Of a stretch of DNA of 64,000 bases, positions 1-9,489 are shown piece by piece. The notes under the pieces were generated by a model, which worked only from the letters and a program-made list of their open reading frames with translations, did no database searches and was not told the origin of the DNA. Location of the stretch: positions 115,709 to 179,708 of the forward strand of contig JAPUDV010000055.1 of NCBI GenBank assembly GCA_027492875.1, written 5' to 3'. Origin of the DNA: Candidatus Competibacteraceae bacterium (GTDB lineage Bacteria; Pseudomonadota; Gammaproteobacteria; Competibacterales; Competibacteraceae). The translations under genes were made by a program, and so were the position numbers. Positions within the stretch are counted from its first letter, which is position 1, and every line of letters begins with the position of its first letter.

Positions 1-131
1 GGCCTGTGTCCTGAGCGCGGGCCGGCGCCGCGGTTGTTAATTCTGCATTTTTGGGCCCCCGCCCCACGGCCTGGAATGGGGGTGGCGCGGCGGAATCGGG
101 AACCAACATCAGCCTGTGGGGGCAACTTGCC

Positions 132-905
132 ATGACGGAAACAAACGTGTCGGAAATCGTAGCGGAAAGGGAGGACAGGATCCTGCTGGCGCGGATCCGG
201 CGGCCCGAAAAGAAAAACGCCCTGACGCTGGCGATGTACGCGGCGCTGACCGCAGTGCTGGCGGAGGCGACCGGGGATCCGGAGGTTCGGGTGGTGGTGC
301 TGACCGGCAGCGGCGACAGTTTTACCAGCGGCAACGATATCGCCGATTTTCTGGCGGCGCCGCCGGAGGGGGAGGAGAGCCCGGTATTTCGCTTTCTGGC
401 GGCGTTGCATCGGTTCGAGAAGCCGCTGGTGGCGGCGGTCAACGGCGTCGCGGCCGGCATCGGGGTGACGCTGCTACTGCACTGCGATCTGGTCTACGTG
501 CGGGCCGGCGCGGCGCTGCAACTGCCGTTCGTCAATCTCGGGCTGTGTCCGGAGGCCGGTTCCAGCCTGCTGTTGCCACGCCTGATCGGCTATCCTCGGG
601 CGGCGGAACTGCTGCTGCTGGGTCAGCCGTTCAGCGCCGAACAGGCTCTGGACTGGGGCTTGATCAACGGCGTCGGCGCCGATGCGGCGGCGACGCTGGA
701 ACTGGCGCTGGCGCAAGCCCGGCGGCTGGCTCAGCAACCGGTGGCGGCGGTACGGCTGAGCAAAATGCTGCTGAAGCAGGCCGAGGTCGAGGCCGTGCGG
801 GAGCGGATTGCCCTGGAAGGCCGATATTTCACCGAATTGCTGCATTCGCCGGAGGCGCGGGCGGCTCTGCAATCCTTCGTGGCGCGCCGCCGCCCGGTCG
901 GATGA
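132..905 (+). CDS. Enoyl-CoA hydratase/isomerase family protein
   Basis: This 257-aa cytoplasmic protein has the crotonase fold throughout. Crotonases hydrate or isomerise acyl-CoA thioesters, usually in fatty-acid or branched-chain catabolism. The N-terminal RPEKKNAL segment, the oxyanion-hole region SGNDIADF (about residue 74), the second oxyanion glycine in NGVAAGIG, and PEAGSS carrying the usual catalytic Glu are all visible. The ATG at 132 is preferred over an in-frame TTG at 51 because alignable crotonase sequence starts just after it. It converges on the two-component regulator at 922 with a 16-bp gap. Substrate cannot be told from sequence. The 131 bases upstream show no recognisable gene. 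Confidence 0.88.
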   Translation: MTETNVSEIVAEREDRILLARIRRPEKKNALTLAMYAALTAVLAEATGDPEVRVVVLTGSGDSFTSGNDIADFLAAPPEGEESPVFRFLAALHRFEKPLVAAVNGVAAGIGVTLLLHCDLVYVRAGAALQLPFVNLGLCPEAGSSLLLPRLIGYPRAAELLLLGQPFSAEQALDWGLINGVGADAAATLELALAQARRLAQQPVAAVRLSKMLLKQAEVEAVRERIALEGRYFTELLHSPEARAALQSFVARRRPVG

Positions 906-921
906 CCGGCTCGCCGGTGGG

Positions 922-1542
922 CTACGGCCCGCCATCGTCCAGCAGCGCCAGGCTTCGGATCAGGTCGGAGAGCGAGTCCGCCCGCAGTTTTTCCATCACC
1001 CGCTTGCGGTGGATTTCCACCGTGGACAGGCTGATGCCGAGTTCGGCGGCGATCACCTTGTTGTACTGGCCGACCGCCACCCGCTCCAGCACTTCCCGCT
1101 CGCGCGGCGACAGCCGCGCCAGCCGCGCCGCCGCCTCGCTGCGTTGGGCCTGGCGGCGGCGCTCGCGGGCATCGCGTTTCAGCGCTTCCCGAACGCGCTC
1201 CAGCAGCGTTTGCCCCTGAAACGGCTTTTCGATGAAGTCGAAGGCGCCGGCCTTCATCGCCCGGGTCGCCATGGGCACGTCGCCGTGGCCGGTCATGAAG
1301 ATGATCGGAACGCGATGGCCCTGCTCCTGCAACTGCTTTTGCAGGTCCAGGCCGCTTATGCCCGGCATCCGCACGTCCAGCAGCAGGCAGCCGGGCCGCC
1401 GGACACCGTCGGATTTGAGGAAGTCGGCGGCGCTGGCGAAGGATTCGACGCGCAGTCCGGTCGCCCGCAGCAGCAGGCCGACCGCGTCGCGCACCGCCTG
1501 GTCGTCGTCGATGAGAAAAACGGTGGGAGCAGTTTCGTTCAT
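922..1542 (-). CDS. FixJ/LuxR-family response regulator
   Basis: A 206-aa two-component regulator. The receiver domain (about 1-120) has the acidic pocket IDDD, phospho-acceptor Asp56 in LLLDVRMPG, the TGHGD switch region and the conserved Lys in EKPF. A LuxR/FixJ helix-turn-helix follows (about 142-190, LSPREREVLERV). The start at 1542 overlaps the TGA of the upstream kinase as ATGA, indicating translational coupling; an in-frame ATG at 1560 is the alternative. It is the last gene of a leftward chain behind two sensor kinases and a copper ATPase, so it is probably the shared output of both kinases. Targets are unknown. Confidence 0.88.
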   Translation of the reverse strand: MNETAPTVFLIDDDQAVRDAVGLLLRATGLRVESFASAADFLKSDGVRRPGCLLLDVRMPGISGLDLQKQLQEQGHRVPIIFMTGHGDVPMATRAMKAGAFDFIEKPFQGQTLLERVREALKRDARERRRQAQRSEAAARLARLSPREREVLERVAVGQYNKVIAAELGISLSTVEIHRKRVMEKLRADSLSDLIRSLALLDDGGP

Positions 1543-3491
1543 GTGGGTGCGGGCGGCCATCGGTAGTGGGTGTAAACCGGCAAGGTGAAATGGAACGAAA
1601 CTCCGCGGCTGGGGTTGGGTGTGGCCCACACCCGCCCACCCTGGGATTCGATCAGCGAGCGGCTGACCGATAGTCCCAAACCCATGCCGCCGGGCTTGGT
1701 GGTGAAGAAAGGCTCGAACAGCCGTTCGGCTGCTTCCGGGCTGAAGCCGTGTCCGGTATCGCGGACGGTGGCGAGCACGGCGCCGGTATCGAGCGGGGCG
1801 GTGCGCAGCAGCAGTTCGCGCGGTTCGTCGCTCAAGCCCTGCATGGCCTCGATGGCGTTGCGCGCCAGGTAGAGCACCGCCAACTGGATTTGAATGTCGT
1901 CGGCCAGGATGGCCGGCAGCGGCTCCGCCAGTTCCAGCCGCACCGTGATGCCGGCCTGGCGCAGTTCCAGTTGCGCGTAGTGAACCACCGCGCGAATCAG
2001 GGCGTTGAGGTCGATTTCGGTTTGGGCGGCCGGATGTTTCTGCACCAGCTCGCGCAGGTGGCGGATGATGCCGCCGGCCCGCAATCCCTGGTTGACCACT
2101 TCCTCCAGCGCGCCGGTCAACTCGCGGGGGTCGGCGGCGTCCCCCCGCAGCAGGGTCAGGCATGCCTGGGTGTAGGCCACGATGGCCGCCAGCGGCTGGT
2201 TGAGTTCGTGGGCCAGGTTGGAGGCCAGTTCCACCGCCAGGCTAAGCCGCGACATCTTGGCCAGTTCCACCTGCTGCCGCCGCGATTGGTCCTCGGCCAG
2301 CTTGCGAGTGGTGATGTCCTCGGCCAGACCGGCGATGCGGTACACATGACCGACCGCGTCGCGGATGGGAAAGCCGCGATCCCAGATCCAACGGACCGCG
2401 CCGTCCGGGCGGACGATGCGGTACTCTTCGTCGAGCCGGCCGGCTTCCAGCTTGGCGGCGTGCGCCGCCTGGATGCGCGGGCGGTCGTCGGGGTGAACGG
2501 CCTCCAGCCAGTCCAGCGGCCGTTCCTGAAAATTGTGCACCGCTCGTCCCCAGATCTCCTCATAGGCCGGACTGACGTACAGGAGCCGTTCTTCCATGAT
2601 GCCGTACACCCAGAACACCTCGCGGATGTGTTCGGCGAGCTGGCGAAAGCGCTCCTCGCTGTCGCGCAGGGCGATTTCGGTGTGCACGCGGGCGGCGATC
2701 AGTCGCTCCAGGGTCTGGTTGGCGGCCACCAGTTCGGCGGTGCGCTCCCGCACCCGGGTTTCCAACTCATCGCGGGCGTGCCGCAACTGTTCCTCGGTTT
2801 GTTTCCGCTCGGTGATGTCGCGGGCGATGCCGATGACGCCGATGATGCGGCCGTCGGCATCGCGATAGGGCCATTTGGTCGACTGGAAGATGCGCTGTTC
2901 GCCGCGGATATCAAACGTATCCTCACTGTTTAGCAGGTGGCCGCTGGCGATGACCCGGCGATCTGCCTCCATCAGCTTCGGGGCGATCTCGGCGGGAAAC
3001 AGCGCGCGGTCGTCCTGGCCCAGACAGGTGGTCAGGGGCCGGCCGACCAGGCGGGCGCCCGCCGAATTGAACAGCAGGTAGCGGCATTCTCGATCCTTGA
3101 TGAAGGCCACGTCGGTGATCATCTCGATGAACTCCGCCAGCCGCAGGTCCTGGGCTAGGTGGGTACGGCGCGCCGTCTTGACGTAGAACCGCAGCAGCCC
3201 GTACAGCAGACCGCCGCTGGCAGCGACCGCCAGGACGTTCGCGAACGGCCCCAGCACGGGCGGCGGCCCCGCGCCGGTCAGCCACGCGCGCAGCAGCGGA
3301 TCGCCGCCCAACACCCAGAGCAGGCCGCCGCCGGTGTAGATCGAGGCGATGAGCGCGGGATAGACGCTGAAGCGGCGCAGGCGCTTGCGCCGCGAGTCCG
3401 CCGGCGGCGCGGCCAGATCTTCCGGGGTCGGCAGGGCATGGGGCCGAAAACGGAAGAGGCGTCGGAGAGCGGCTTTGTTGAGATGCGCCAT
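1539..3491 (-). CDS. Membrane PAS-PAS sensor histidine kinase (FixL/NtrB-like)
   Basis: A 650-aa inner-membrane sensor kinase. Two hydrophobic segments (about 41-61 and 84-105) precede a PAS domain (about 118-230, ending in ARDITERK), a short coiled coil and a second PAS/PAC domain (about 280-400). HisKA follows with phospho-acceptor His428 in NLAHELNQPL, then HATPase_c with DTGHGFSP and FFTTKPGGMGLGL. No heme-pocket signature is obvious in either PAS, so the ligand is unknown. Its TGA overlaps the ATG of the FixJ-like regulator. Thirty bases separate it from the other kinase upstream. Two kinases feeding one regulator is the simplest reading. Confidence 0.88.
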   Translation of the reverse strand: MAHLNKAALRRLFRFRPHALPTPEDLAAPPADSRRKRLRRFSVYPALIASIYTGGGLLWVLGGDPLLRAWLTGAGPPPVLGPFANVLAVAASGGLLYGLLRFYVKTARRTHLAQDLRLAEFIEMITDVAFIKDRECRYLLFNSAGARLVGRPLTTCLGQDDRALFPAEIAPKLMEADRRVIASGHLLNSEDTFDIRGEQRIFQSTKWPYRDADGRIIGVIGIARDITERKQTEEQLRHARDELETRVRERTAELVAANQTLERLIAARVHTEIALRDSEERFRQLAEHIREVFWVYGIMEERLLYVSPAYEEIWGRAVHNFQERPLDWLEAVHPDDRPRIQAAHAAKLEAGRLDEEYRIVRPDGAVRWIWDRGFPIRDAVGHVYRIAGLAEDITTRKLAEDQSRRQQVELAKMSRLSLAVELASNLAHELNQPLAAIVAYTQACLTLLRGDAADPRELTGALEEVVNQGLRAGGIIRHLRELVQKHPAAQTEIDLNALIRAVVHYAQLELRQAGITVRLELAEPLPAILADDIQIQLAVLYLARNAIEAMQGLSDEPRELLLRTAPLDTGAVLATVRDTGHGFSPEAAERLFEPFFTTKPGGMGLGLSVSRSLIESQGGRVWATPNPSRGVSFHFTLPVYTHYRWPPAPT

Positions 3492-3521
3492 GCTGCGGCT
3501 TCCCGGCAGGACCGCTTCGGC

Positions 3522-5462
3522 CTAGAGGCTGAGTTCCGCCCGTTCGGGACGGTGGATCCGGGCGGCGGCGGGCAGGGTGAAGTGGAACGTGACGCCGGAA
3601 CCCCGGTTGGGTGTGGCCCACAGCCGGCCGCCGTGGGCTTCGACGATGGATTGGCTGATCGAAAGCCCCAGCCCCAGGCCATCGGGCTTGGTGGTGAAAA
3701 AGGGGTGCGGCAATTGCCTGAGCAGATCGGGGTCCAGACCGGGGCCGTTGTCCTGAATCGCGAGTTCGACCCCTTCCGGTCCGAAACGGGCGGACAGGAG
3801 GATGGCGCGCGGGCCGTCGACCGCGCTGGTCGCGTCCACCGCGTTGCGCACCAGGTTGAGGATCACCTGCTGGACTTGCAGGGGGTCGGCCAGCACCGGC
3901 GGTAAGTCCGGGCCGATGTCCTGACGGAGATGGACATGATGGCGGCGGGTTTCCATGTCCAGGAAGTCGGCGATGTCGTCGAGCAGGGCGCTGATCCGCA
4001 CCGTGAGATATTGAGGCTTGCTCTGGCGGGCGAAGTGGCGGACCTGCTGGATGATGGTGTGGGTCCGGGCGCTCTGCGCGGCGATTTTTTCCAGGGTTTC
4101 CCGCAGTTCGGCCGGCTCGACCGGATCGGTGCGCAAGCGGGTCAGACCGGCTTCGGCGTAGAGAGAGATGGCGGTGATCGGCTGGTTGATTTCATGCGCC
4201 AGCCCGGACGCCATTTCGCCCAGGGTGTTGAGGCGCGAGGCGTGGGCCAGCAAGGTCTGCTGCCGTTGCGCCGCCGCGGTGATCTGTCCCTGTTCGAGGG
4301 CGCTGCCCACCCAGCGGGCCATGAGCTGGATCAATTCGCGGTCCACGGTGGCGAACGGCGTCGACCGCGGTCGGAAGCTGGAGAAGTTGAGCGTGCCGTA
4401 GACGTGGTCGCCGACCTGAACCGGTGCGCCCAGGTAGGCTTCCAGCTTGAGTTTCAGGTAGCAGGGGTGTCGGCGCCAGCGGCTGGCCGAGGCGCGTTCG
4501 AAGCCCAACGGTTCCCGGGCGCGCAGGGTGTCGCGGCAATAGGTGTCGCCGAGGGCGAAGATATCTCCCTGGCTGATTTCGCCGGCGGGCGTGATGGCCC
4601 GGACAATTTCGTAGCGCTCGGCTTCGACGCGCGCCAGGATGCCGATCGTCAGCCCGAAGCGCTGGCAGCCCATCGCCAGCATGGCCTGGATCTGGTCGCC
4701 GGGGTGGCGGCGCGGGATGGAAATGACCTCGTACAGCTCGCGCATGGCTTCCACGCTGCTCCGCAGCGCCGCCTGTTGTTCGGCCAGCTGCTGGTTGCCC
4801 GCCTCGGCCTGTTCCTTGGCCGCGGCGAACGATTGGGCCAACCCGGCGTTTTCCAGCGCCAGCCGCAGCGAACGGGCGAGCGTCTGGTGGTAGTGCTGGG
4901 CGGCGCCCAGCGCCAGCAGTAGGTACAAGATGCCGGCGGCGCCCATGGCGGCGCGCAACGGGTCGTCCTGTAGCAGCAGCCAGAGTACCGGCGGCAGCAT
5001 CAGCGGCAGGGCGTAGACCACGTAGGTGACCGGCACCGGGGTCATGGTCAGCACGCCGCCCATCAGCACGCCGCCCAACACCAGCGCGGTGAAGCTTTGG
5101 TACACCAGGGATGGCGCGAGGATCAGCAGGACGACGCAACCGCCCCAGCAGACACCGCTGGCGGCGCAGGCCCAGGTATAGCGCCGGGCCCAGCGACCGG
5201 CATCGGCATCCGAGTCCCGGCGGCGCTGGAAGGCGACGATCAGCGCCAGCCGGACCAGAAGGGTCGCTTCCAGCAGGGCCAGCCAGCCCAGCAGCACCGC
5301 ACGCGGTACGATGTCCCAGTGGATGAGCGCCAGCATGGGCGCGATCAGCAGGCTGGCGACCGTGCCGAGCGGAGCTTGGGCGTACAGCAGCCGGATCTGT
5401 TCGGCGAAGATGCGCCGGGCGAGCGGCCCGGTTGCGGAGGGTTGTGGGGCGGCGGCGTTCAC
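3522..5462 (-). CDS. Multi-pass membrane GAF sensor histidine kinase
   Basis: A 646-aa kinase. The N-terminal 190 residues hold about six hydrophobic segments of a membrane sensor module. A coiled coil (about 200-245), a GAF-like domain (about 255-395), HisKA with His423 in GLAHEINQPI, and HATPase_c with DNGPGLDP and FFTTKPDGLGLGL follow. The reading frame is open further upstream, but the GTG at 5462 is chosen because it forms a GTGA overlap with the stop of the preceding small membrane gene, like the other junctions in this chain. The catalytic residues look intact. It probably signals to the FixJ-like protein at 922-1542. Confidence 0.85.
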   Translation of the reverse strand: MNAAAPQPSATGPLARRIFAEQIRLLYAQAPLGTVASLLIAPMLALIHWDIVPRAVLLGWLALLEATLLVRLALIVAFQRRRDSDADAGRWARRYTWACAASGVCWGGCVVLLILAPSLVYQSFTALVLGGVLMGGVLTMTPVPVTYVVYALPLMLPPVLWLLLQDDPLRAAMGAAGILYLLLALGAAQHYHQTLARSLRLALENAGLAQSFAAAKEQAEAGNQQLAEQQAALRSSVEAMRELYEVISIPRRHPGDQIQAMLAMGCQRFGLTIGILARVEAERYEIVRAITPAGEISQGDIFALGDTYCRDTLRAREPLGFERASASRWRRHPCYLKLKLEAYLGAPVQVGDHVYGTLNFSSFRPRSTPFATVDRELIQLMARWVGSALEQGQITAAAQRQQTLLAHASRLNTLGEMASGLAHEINQPITAISLYAEAGLTRLRTDPVEPAELRETLEKIAAQSARTHTIIQQVRHFARQSKPQYLTVRISALLDDIADFLDMETRRHHVHLRQDIGPDLPPVLADPLQVQQVILNLVRNAVDATSAVDGPRAILLSARFGPEGVELAIQDNGPGLDPDLLRQLPHPFFTTKPDGLGLGLSISQSIVEAHGGRLWATPNRGSGVTFHFTLPAAARIHRPERAELSL

Positions 5463-5773
5463 GGCGCGGGGCGCGAGGTGGCGGCGGATCGCTCCACGGC
5501 CTCGACCGGCGCTGTCCGGCGATCCTCCAGCAGGGGTCGATCCGGTTCCACCGTGTATTCCCCGTCGATGAAATCGGGAGCGGCCCGTTGCGTTTGGCGC
5601 ACCAATCGGCGGAGCTGCCACCACAGCCAGCCGCCGGCTATCAACCCCGCCGCCAGCAGGACGGTGAACAGTACCGAGGCAACGGCGAAGCCGACCACCA
5701 CGGCAAGTACCGAGGTTGCGGTCAGGCCCAGCCGGCCCAACCAGGACGGTTTGGCAAGCGGCGGCAGCTTCAT
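5459..5773 (-). CDS. Small membrane protein of unknown function
   Basis: A 104-aa protein not recognised as a named family. Residues 17-52 are strongly hydrophobic (one long or two short membrane segments). A basic stretch (QLRRLVRQTQR) and an acidic, proline-rich soluble tail follow. The ATG at 5773 overlaps the stop of the 26-aa micro-ORF (ATGA), and its own stop overlaps the GTG of the kinase downstream, so all are probably translated as a coupled unit with copA. An accessory role in copper handling or kinase signalling is possible, but it is inferred from position only. Confidence 0.6.
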   Translation of the reverse strand: MKLPPLAKPSWLGRLGLTATSVLAVVVGFAVASVLFTVLLAAGLIAGGWLWWQLRRLVRQTQRAAPDFIDGEYTVEPDRPLLEDRRTAPVEAVERSAATSRPAP

Positions 5774-5850
5774 GGGCGAGCCAGCCAAAACCACCAGACG
5801 ATGAAGGCGATCAGCCCCAGTCCGGCCAGATTGACAACGAATGAGGTCAT
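5770..5850 (-). CDS. 26-aa membrane micro-ORF (cupredoxin-anchor-like)
   Basis: A short frame of 26 codons encoding an almost wholly hydrophobic peptide with the run [14 protein letters not shown]. Its ATG overlaps the copA stop as ATGA, and its TGA overlaps the next gene's ATG as ATGA. From family knowledge, cupredoxin-domain proteins next to CopA-type ATPases often begin with a similar NLAGL...IVWWFW anchor. Here the frame stops right after the anchor, so it is either an anchor-only remnant or a genuine small membrane peptide. The paired overlaps and membrane-like composition argue for real translation. Confidence 0.55.
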   Translation of the reverse strand: MTSFVVNLAGLGLIAFIVWWFWLARP

Positions 5851-8093
5851 GTCGGTTTGCCTCGCGGCTGGAAACCGCGCAACCGGTTGGCGTTACTGAC
5901 GACGGTGAAAGACGATAACGCCATGGCCGCGCCGGCCAGCATCGGGTTGAGCAACAGTCCGGTCGCGGGGTAAAGCGCGCCCGCCGCGAGCGGAATTCCC
6001 AGCGTATTGTAAAGGAAAGCGCCGAGCAGATTCTGCTTGATATTGCTCAGGGTGGCGCGCGAGAGCGCCACGGCGTCGGCAATCCCGTGCAGGGAACCGC
6101 GCACCAGAGTGATGCCGGCACTTTCGATGGCGATGTCGGTACCGGTGCCCATCGCCAAACCTACATCGGCTTGGGCCAGCGCCGGGGCATCGTTGATGCC
6201 GTCGCCGACCATGCCGACCACTTCGCCGCGTGCCTGCAAGCGGGCGATGACGTCGGCTTTCCCGGTGGGCGGGACATCGGCGTGGATTTCCTCGATGCCG
6301 GCCTGCGCGGCGATGGCGCGGGCGGTGGCGGCGTGGTCGCCGGTCAGCAGCACCACGTTCAGCCCCAGTTCCCGCAGGCGGCGGACGGCGGCGGCGGAGT
6401 CCGGCTTGATGGGATCGGCCACCGCGACGATGCCGGCCGCTCGACCGTCGGCGGCGACGAACACCGGCGTCTGTCCCTGGGTGGCCAGTCGTTCGGCCTC
6501 GGTTTGGAGCGGGGTGGCGTCGATGCCGTGGGTTTCCAGCAAGCGGCGGTTGCCGGCCAGCAGCGCCCGGCCGCTCACCCGGCCGCTGGCGCCGTGGCCG
6601 GCGATGGCTTCGAACCGCTCCACGGGGGGAACGCTCAGCCCACGGTCGCGGGCGGCGGCCAGAATCGCCTGGGCCAGCGGATGTTCGGAGCCGGTTTCCA
6701 GACCAGCGGCCAGGCTGAAGATCTCGTCCTCCTGGAAGCCGGGCAGGGCGGTCACGGCGGTGACCGTCGGCCGGCCGGCGGTGATGGTGCCGGTCTTGTC
6801 CAGCACCACGGTGGTGAGCTGGCCGACCCGTTGCAAGGCTTCGCCGTCGCGGATCAGGATACCGTGCTCGGCGGCCTTGCCGACCCCGACCATGATCGAG
6901 ATCGGCGTGGCCAGCCCCAGCGCGCAGGGGCAGGCGATGATCAGCACGGTCAGGCTGGTGACCAGGATATAGCCCAGCCGGGGTTCGGGGCCGAAGTTGA
7001 ACCAGGCCAGCGCGGTGAGGACGGCCACGATCAGCACCGAGGGGACGAACACGGCGGCGACCCGGTCGGCCAGTCGGCCGATCGGCGGTTTGCTGTTTTG
7101 CGCCTGCCGCACGCTGGCGACGATATGGGCCAGCACCGTGTCCTCACCGACCCGGGCGGCGCGGAACACGAAAGTACCGGTCTGATTTACCGTGCCGCCG
7201 GTCACGGCGTCGCCGGCCTGCTTGACCACCGGCAGCGGTTCGCCGGTCAGCATCGATTCGTCCACCGTCGAGCGGCCGTCGCTGACTTCGCCGTCCACCG
7301 GGATTTTCTCGCCCGGCCGCACCCGGATCAGGTCGCCGATCCGCAGGGTTTCGATGGGGACATCCCGCTCTCGATCGCCCTCGACCCGCCGGGCGGTTTT
7401 CGGCCGCAGGCCGAGCAGGCGCTGGATGGCGGTCGAGGCCCTGCCGCGCGCGCGGCTTTCCAGGGCGGAGCCGAGATTGATCAGGGCGATGATGGTGACC
7501 GCCGCCTCGAAGTAGGCGTGCTGAGCGAGGCTGGGCACGCTGTTTGGAAACAAGGCCACCAGCATCGAGTACAGCCATGCGGCGCCGGTGCCCAGCGCGA
7601 TCAGGGTATCCATGTTGGCGTTGTGATGACGGAATTGGCGCCAGGCGCCGCTGAAGAAATGGCCGCCACTGTAGATCATTGCCACCAGGGTCAGCAGGCC
7701 GGTTCCGATCCAGAACCACCGGCCGGCGGGACTGGTCAGCGCCGGCAGCCTGCCGGCCAGTTCGGCCAGCATCAGGGGCGCGGCCAGGACGCCGGCGACG
7801 ACGGTGTTGCGGATCAGCCGCCGGCAGTGGGCCTGTTCGGCGGCGTCGCGCTCGGCCTCGTCGGCGGCGTCGCGCAATTCGGCGGCGTCATAGCCGGCCG
7901 CCCGCACCGCTTGAACCAGCGTCGTCAGGGGCGCATCGCCGCTGATCTGGGCGGTGCGCTCGGCGAAATTGACGCTGGCATCGGCCACGCCGGGCACCCC
8001 GCGCAGGGCGATTTCCACGGCGGCGACGCAACCGGCGCAACTCATGCCGGTGATGGCCAGACGCAGGGACTGGACGGACGATCCGGATGTCAT
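5847..8093 (-). CDS. copA: Copper-translocating P1B-type ATPase
   Basis: A 748-aa P-type ATPase expected to export Cu(I) across the inner membrane using ATP. It has a single N-terminal heavy-metal-associated domain with GMSCAGC (Cys19 and Cys22) and about eight membrane segments. The TGE actuator motif, the transmembrane CPC motif in [11 protein letters not shown] that marks Cu/Ag transporters, the phosphorylation site DKTGT and the GDGIND hinge are all present. The ATG at 8093 is chosen because GAGGGGA lies just upstream; an in-frame ATG at 8126 lacks this. It heads the leftward chain with the micro-ORF, small membrane protein, two kinases and regulator. A role in cytochrome oxidase assembly (CcoI/FixI type) is an alternative to detoxification. 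Confidence 0.9.
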   Translation of the reverse strand: MTSGSSVQSLRLAITGMSCAGCVAAVEIALRGVPGVADASVNFAERTAQISGDAPLTTLVQAVRAAGYDAAELRDAADEAERDAAEQAHCRRLIRNTVVAGVLAAPLMLAELAGRLPALTSPAGRWFWIGTGLLTLVAMIYSGGHFFSGAWRQFRHHNANMDTLIALGTGAAWLYSMLVALFPNSVPSLAQHAYFEAAVTIIALINLGSALESRARGRASTAIQRLLGLRPKTARRVEGDRERDVPIETLRIGDLIRVRPGEKIPVDGEVSDGRSTVDESMLTGEPLPVVKQAGDAVTGGTVNQTGTFVFRAARVGEDTVLAHIVASVRQAQNSKPPIGRLADRVAAVFVPSVLIVAVLTALAWFNFGPEPRLGYILVTSLTVLIIACPCALGLATPISIMVGVGKAAEHGILIRDGEALQRVGQLTTVVLDKTGTITAGRPTVTAVTALPGFQEDEIFSLAAGLETGSEHPLAQAILAAARDRGLSVPPVERFEAIAGHGASGRVSGRALLAGNRRLLETHGIDATPLQTEAERLATQGQTPVFVAADGRAAGIVAVADPIKPDSAAAVRRLRELGLNVVLLTGDHAATARAIAAQAGIEEIHADVPPTGKADVIARLQARGEVVGMVGDGINDAPALAQADVGLAMGTGTDIAIESAGITLVRGSLHGIADAVALSRATLSNIKQNLLGAFLYNTLGIPLAAGALYPATGLLLNPMLAGAAMALSSFTVVSNANRLRGFQPRGKPT

Positions 8094-8283
8094 TTTAGGA
8101 TTCCCCTCGACACGTTTAAGGTGCAAAAAGCGTATTCATGCCGGCAACAGCATGTTCTAATAAGGAAACAGATAGCTGGTGTTAAACTCGCAATAGAGTG
8201 ACTCCCATCAGTCTATCCCCGTTCGCGTTCGGGCCAGTCGCGGCGCCGCGGTCGCCGCGTCGGCCGACAATCGGTGCGAGAAA
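8094..8283 (-). promoter_or_regulatory. Divergent intergenic region between copA and the partner-switch operon
   Basis: These 190 bases separate the leftward copA chain from the rightward PP2C/EPS operon and must hold promoters for both. I see no convincing CueR-type dyad or consensus -35/-10 pair on either strand. The copA Shine-Dalgarno (GAGGGGA on the minus strand) lies at its left edge. This is a placement by gene orientation, not a motif call. Confidence 0.4.
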
Positions 8284-9489
8284 ATGCGTATTCTAGTGGT
8301 GGATGACGATCCGAACGTATTGCGGATCATCGCCGCGATGCTGCGGCGCTGGGATTACGAGGTGACGTTGGCCCACGATGGCGCGGAAGCGTGGGCGATT
8401 TTGCGGCGGGAGGAGATCCGTCTGGTCATCAGCGACTGGATGATGCCGGGGCTGACCGGGCCGGAGTTGTGCAGCCAGGTGCGAGCCGCCGAATTTTCCA
8501 GCTACGTCTATTTCATCCTGCTGACCGGCCGCGAGGATAAAACCTCGCTGGTGCAGGGCATGGACGCCGGCGCCGACGATTTCATGGTCAAGCCGGTTTA
8601 TCGGGAGGAGCTGCGGGTGCGGGTCCGCGCCGGCGAGCGCATCCTGCGGCTCGAGGCGGAACTGGGCGAACGCAACCGCCGTCTCAACGAGATCAATCGC
8701 ACGCTGTCCGAGGCCTACGCCACCATCCGCCACGACCTGGAATCGGCTGCGGCCATGCAGAAGGCGCTGCTGCCGCCGCCGCTGCGCGCGCCGGGCGTCG
8801 CCGTGGAGTGGCTGTTCCATCCCAGTTCGTTCGTGGCGGGCGACATGTTCGACTACTTCAAGCTGGGCGAGGAGCAACTGAGCTTCTACCAGTTGGATGT
8901 GGCGGGCCACGGCGTGCCGGCGGCGCTGCTGTCCTTTACCCTGAACCGGGTCTTGTCGCAGGGGGCCGAGGAAAAGCGGCTGCGCCGCCAAGGCTTCGGT
9001 CAGGACGCGGAGACGATACCGCGGCTGGTGGTGGAAGAGTTGAACCAGCGGTTTCAGTCAGGGATCGATCCGCTTCTATACTTCACCATGATATACGGTA
9101 ATCTGGATTTGAAGTCGGGCTCGATCGCCCTGACCCAGGCCGGTCATCCCCGGCCGATCTGGCTGCATCGTGCCGACCGGCGGATCGAGATGGTGGGCGG
9201 CGGCGGATTTCCGGTCGGTATGCTGCCCGGCCTCGAATACGAGGTGATGCGTTTCGACCTGGCCCCGGGCGACCGGTTGTTTCTGTACTCGGACGGCATC
9301 ACCGAATGCGCCAGCGAACAGGGCGAACTGTTTTCCGAGGCCCGCCTGACCGACTTGCTGGAGGCGACGGCCGATCGGCCGGCGGCGGCGGTGGCGGCGT
9401 GCGTTGGCCAGGCTCTGCGGGAGTGGAAAGGCGACGATAATCATCAGGACGACATTACCCTATTGATTTTGGAGCGCGAGCTGTCATGA
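8284..9489 (+). CDS. Response regulator with PP2C/SpoIIE serine phosphatase output (RsbU/SypE-like)
   Basis: A 401-aa cytoplasmic protein. The receiver domain (about 1-120) has VVDDDPN, the acceptor Asp in VISDWMMPG and the KPV lysine. A helical linker leads to a PPM/SpoIIE phosphatase domain (about 165-400) with metal-binding motifs VAGDMFDYF, LDVAGHGVPAAL and the terminal DDITLLIL. The family dephosphorylates a STAS-domain antagonist in partner-switching regulation. The next two genes encode an RsbW-like kinase and a STAS protein, completing the set. The ATGA overlap with the kinase gene shows coupling. Because the set runs into wza-like genes, control of EPS output is likely, comparable to SypE/SypA in Vibrio fischeri. 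Confidence 0.88.
   Translation: MRILVVDDDPNVLRIIAAMLRRWDYEVTLAHDGAEAWAILRREEIRLVISDWMMPGLTGPELCSQVRAAEFSSYVYFILLTGREDKTSLVQGMDAGADDFMVKPVYREELRVRVRAGERILRLEAELGERNRRLNEINRTLSEAYATIRHDLESAAAMQKALLPPPLRAPGVAVEWLFHPSSFVAGDMFDYFKLGEEQLSFYQLDVAGHGVPAALLSFTLNRVLSQGAEEKRLRRQGFGQDAETIPRLVVEELNQRFQSGIDPLLYFTMIYGNLDLKSGSIALTQAGHPRPIWLHRADRRIEMVGGGGFPVGMLPGLEYEVMRFDLAPGDRLFLYSDGITECASEQGELFSEARLTDLLEATADRPAAAVAACVGQALREWKGDDNHQDDITLLILERELS

Noticed and set aside
1749-2933. Long plus-strand frame opposite the PAS-PAS kinase
   Set aside because: High-GC shadow of the minus-strand kinase; Gly/Arg/His-rich product without domain motifs. The same applies to many other long antisense frames, such as 6087-8201 and 50435-53851.
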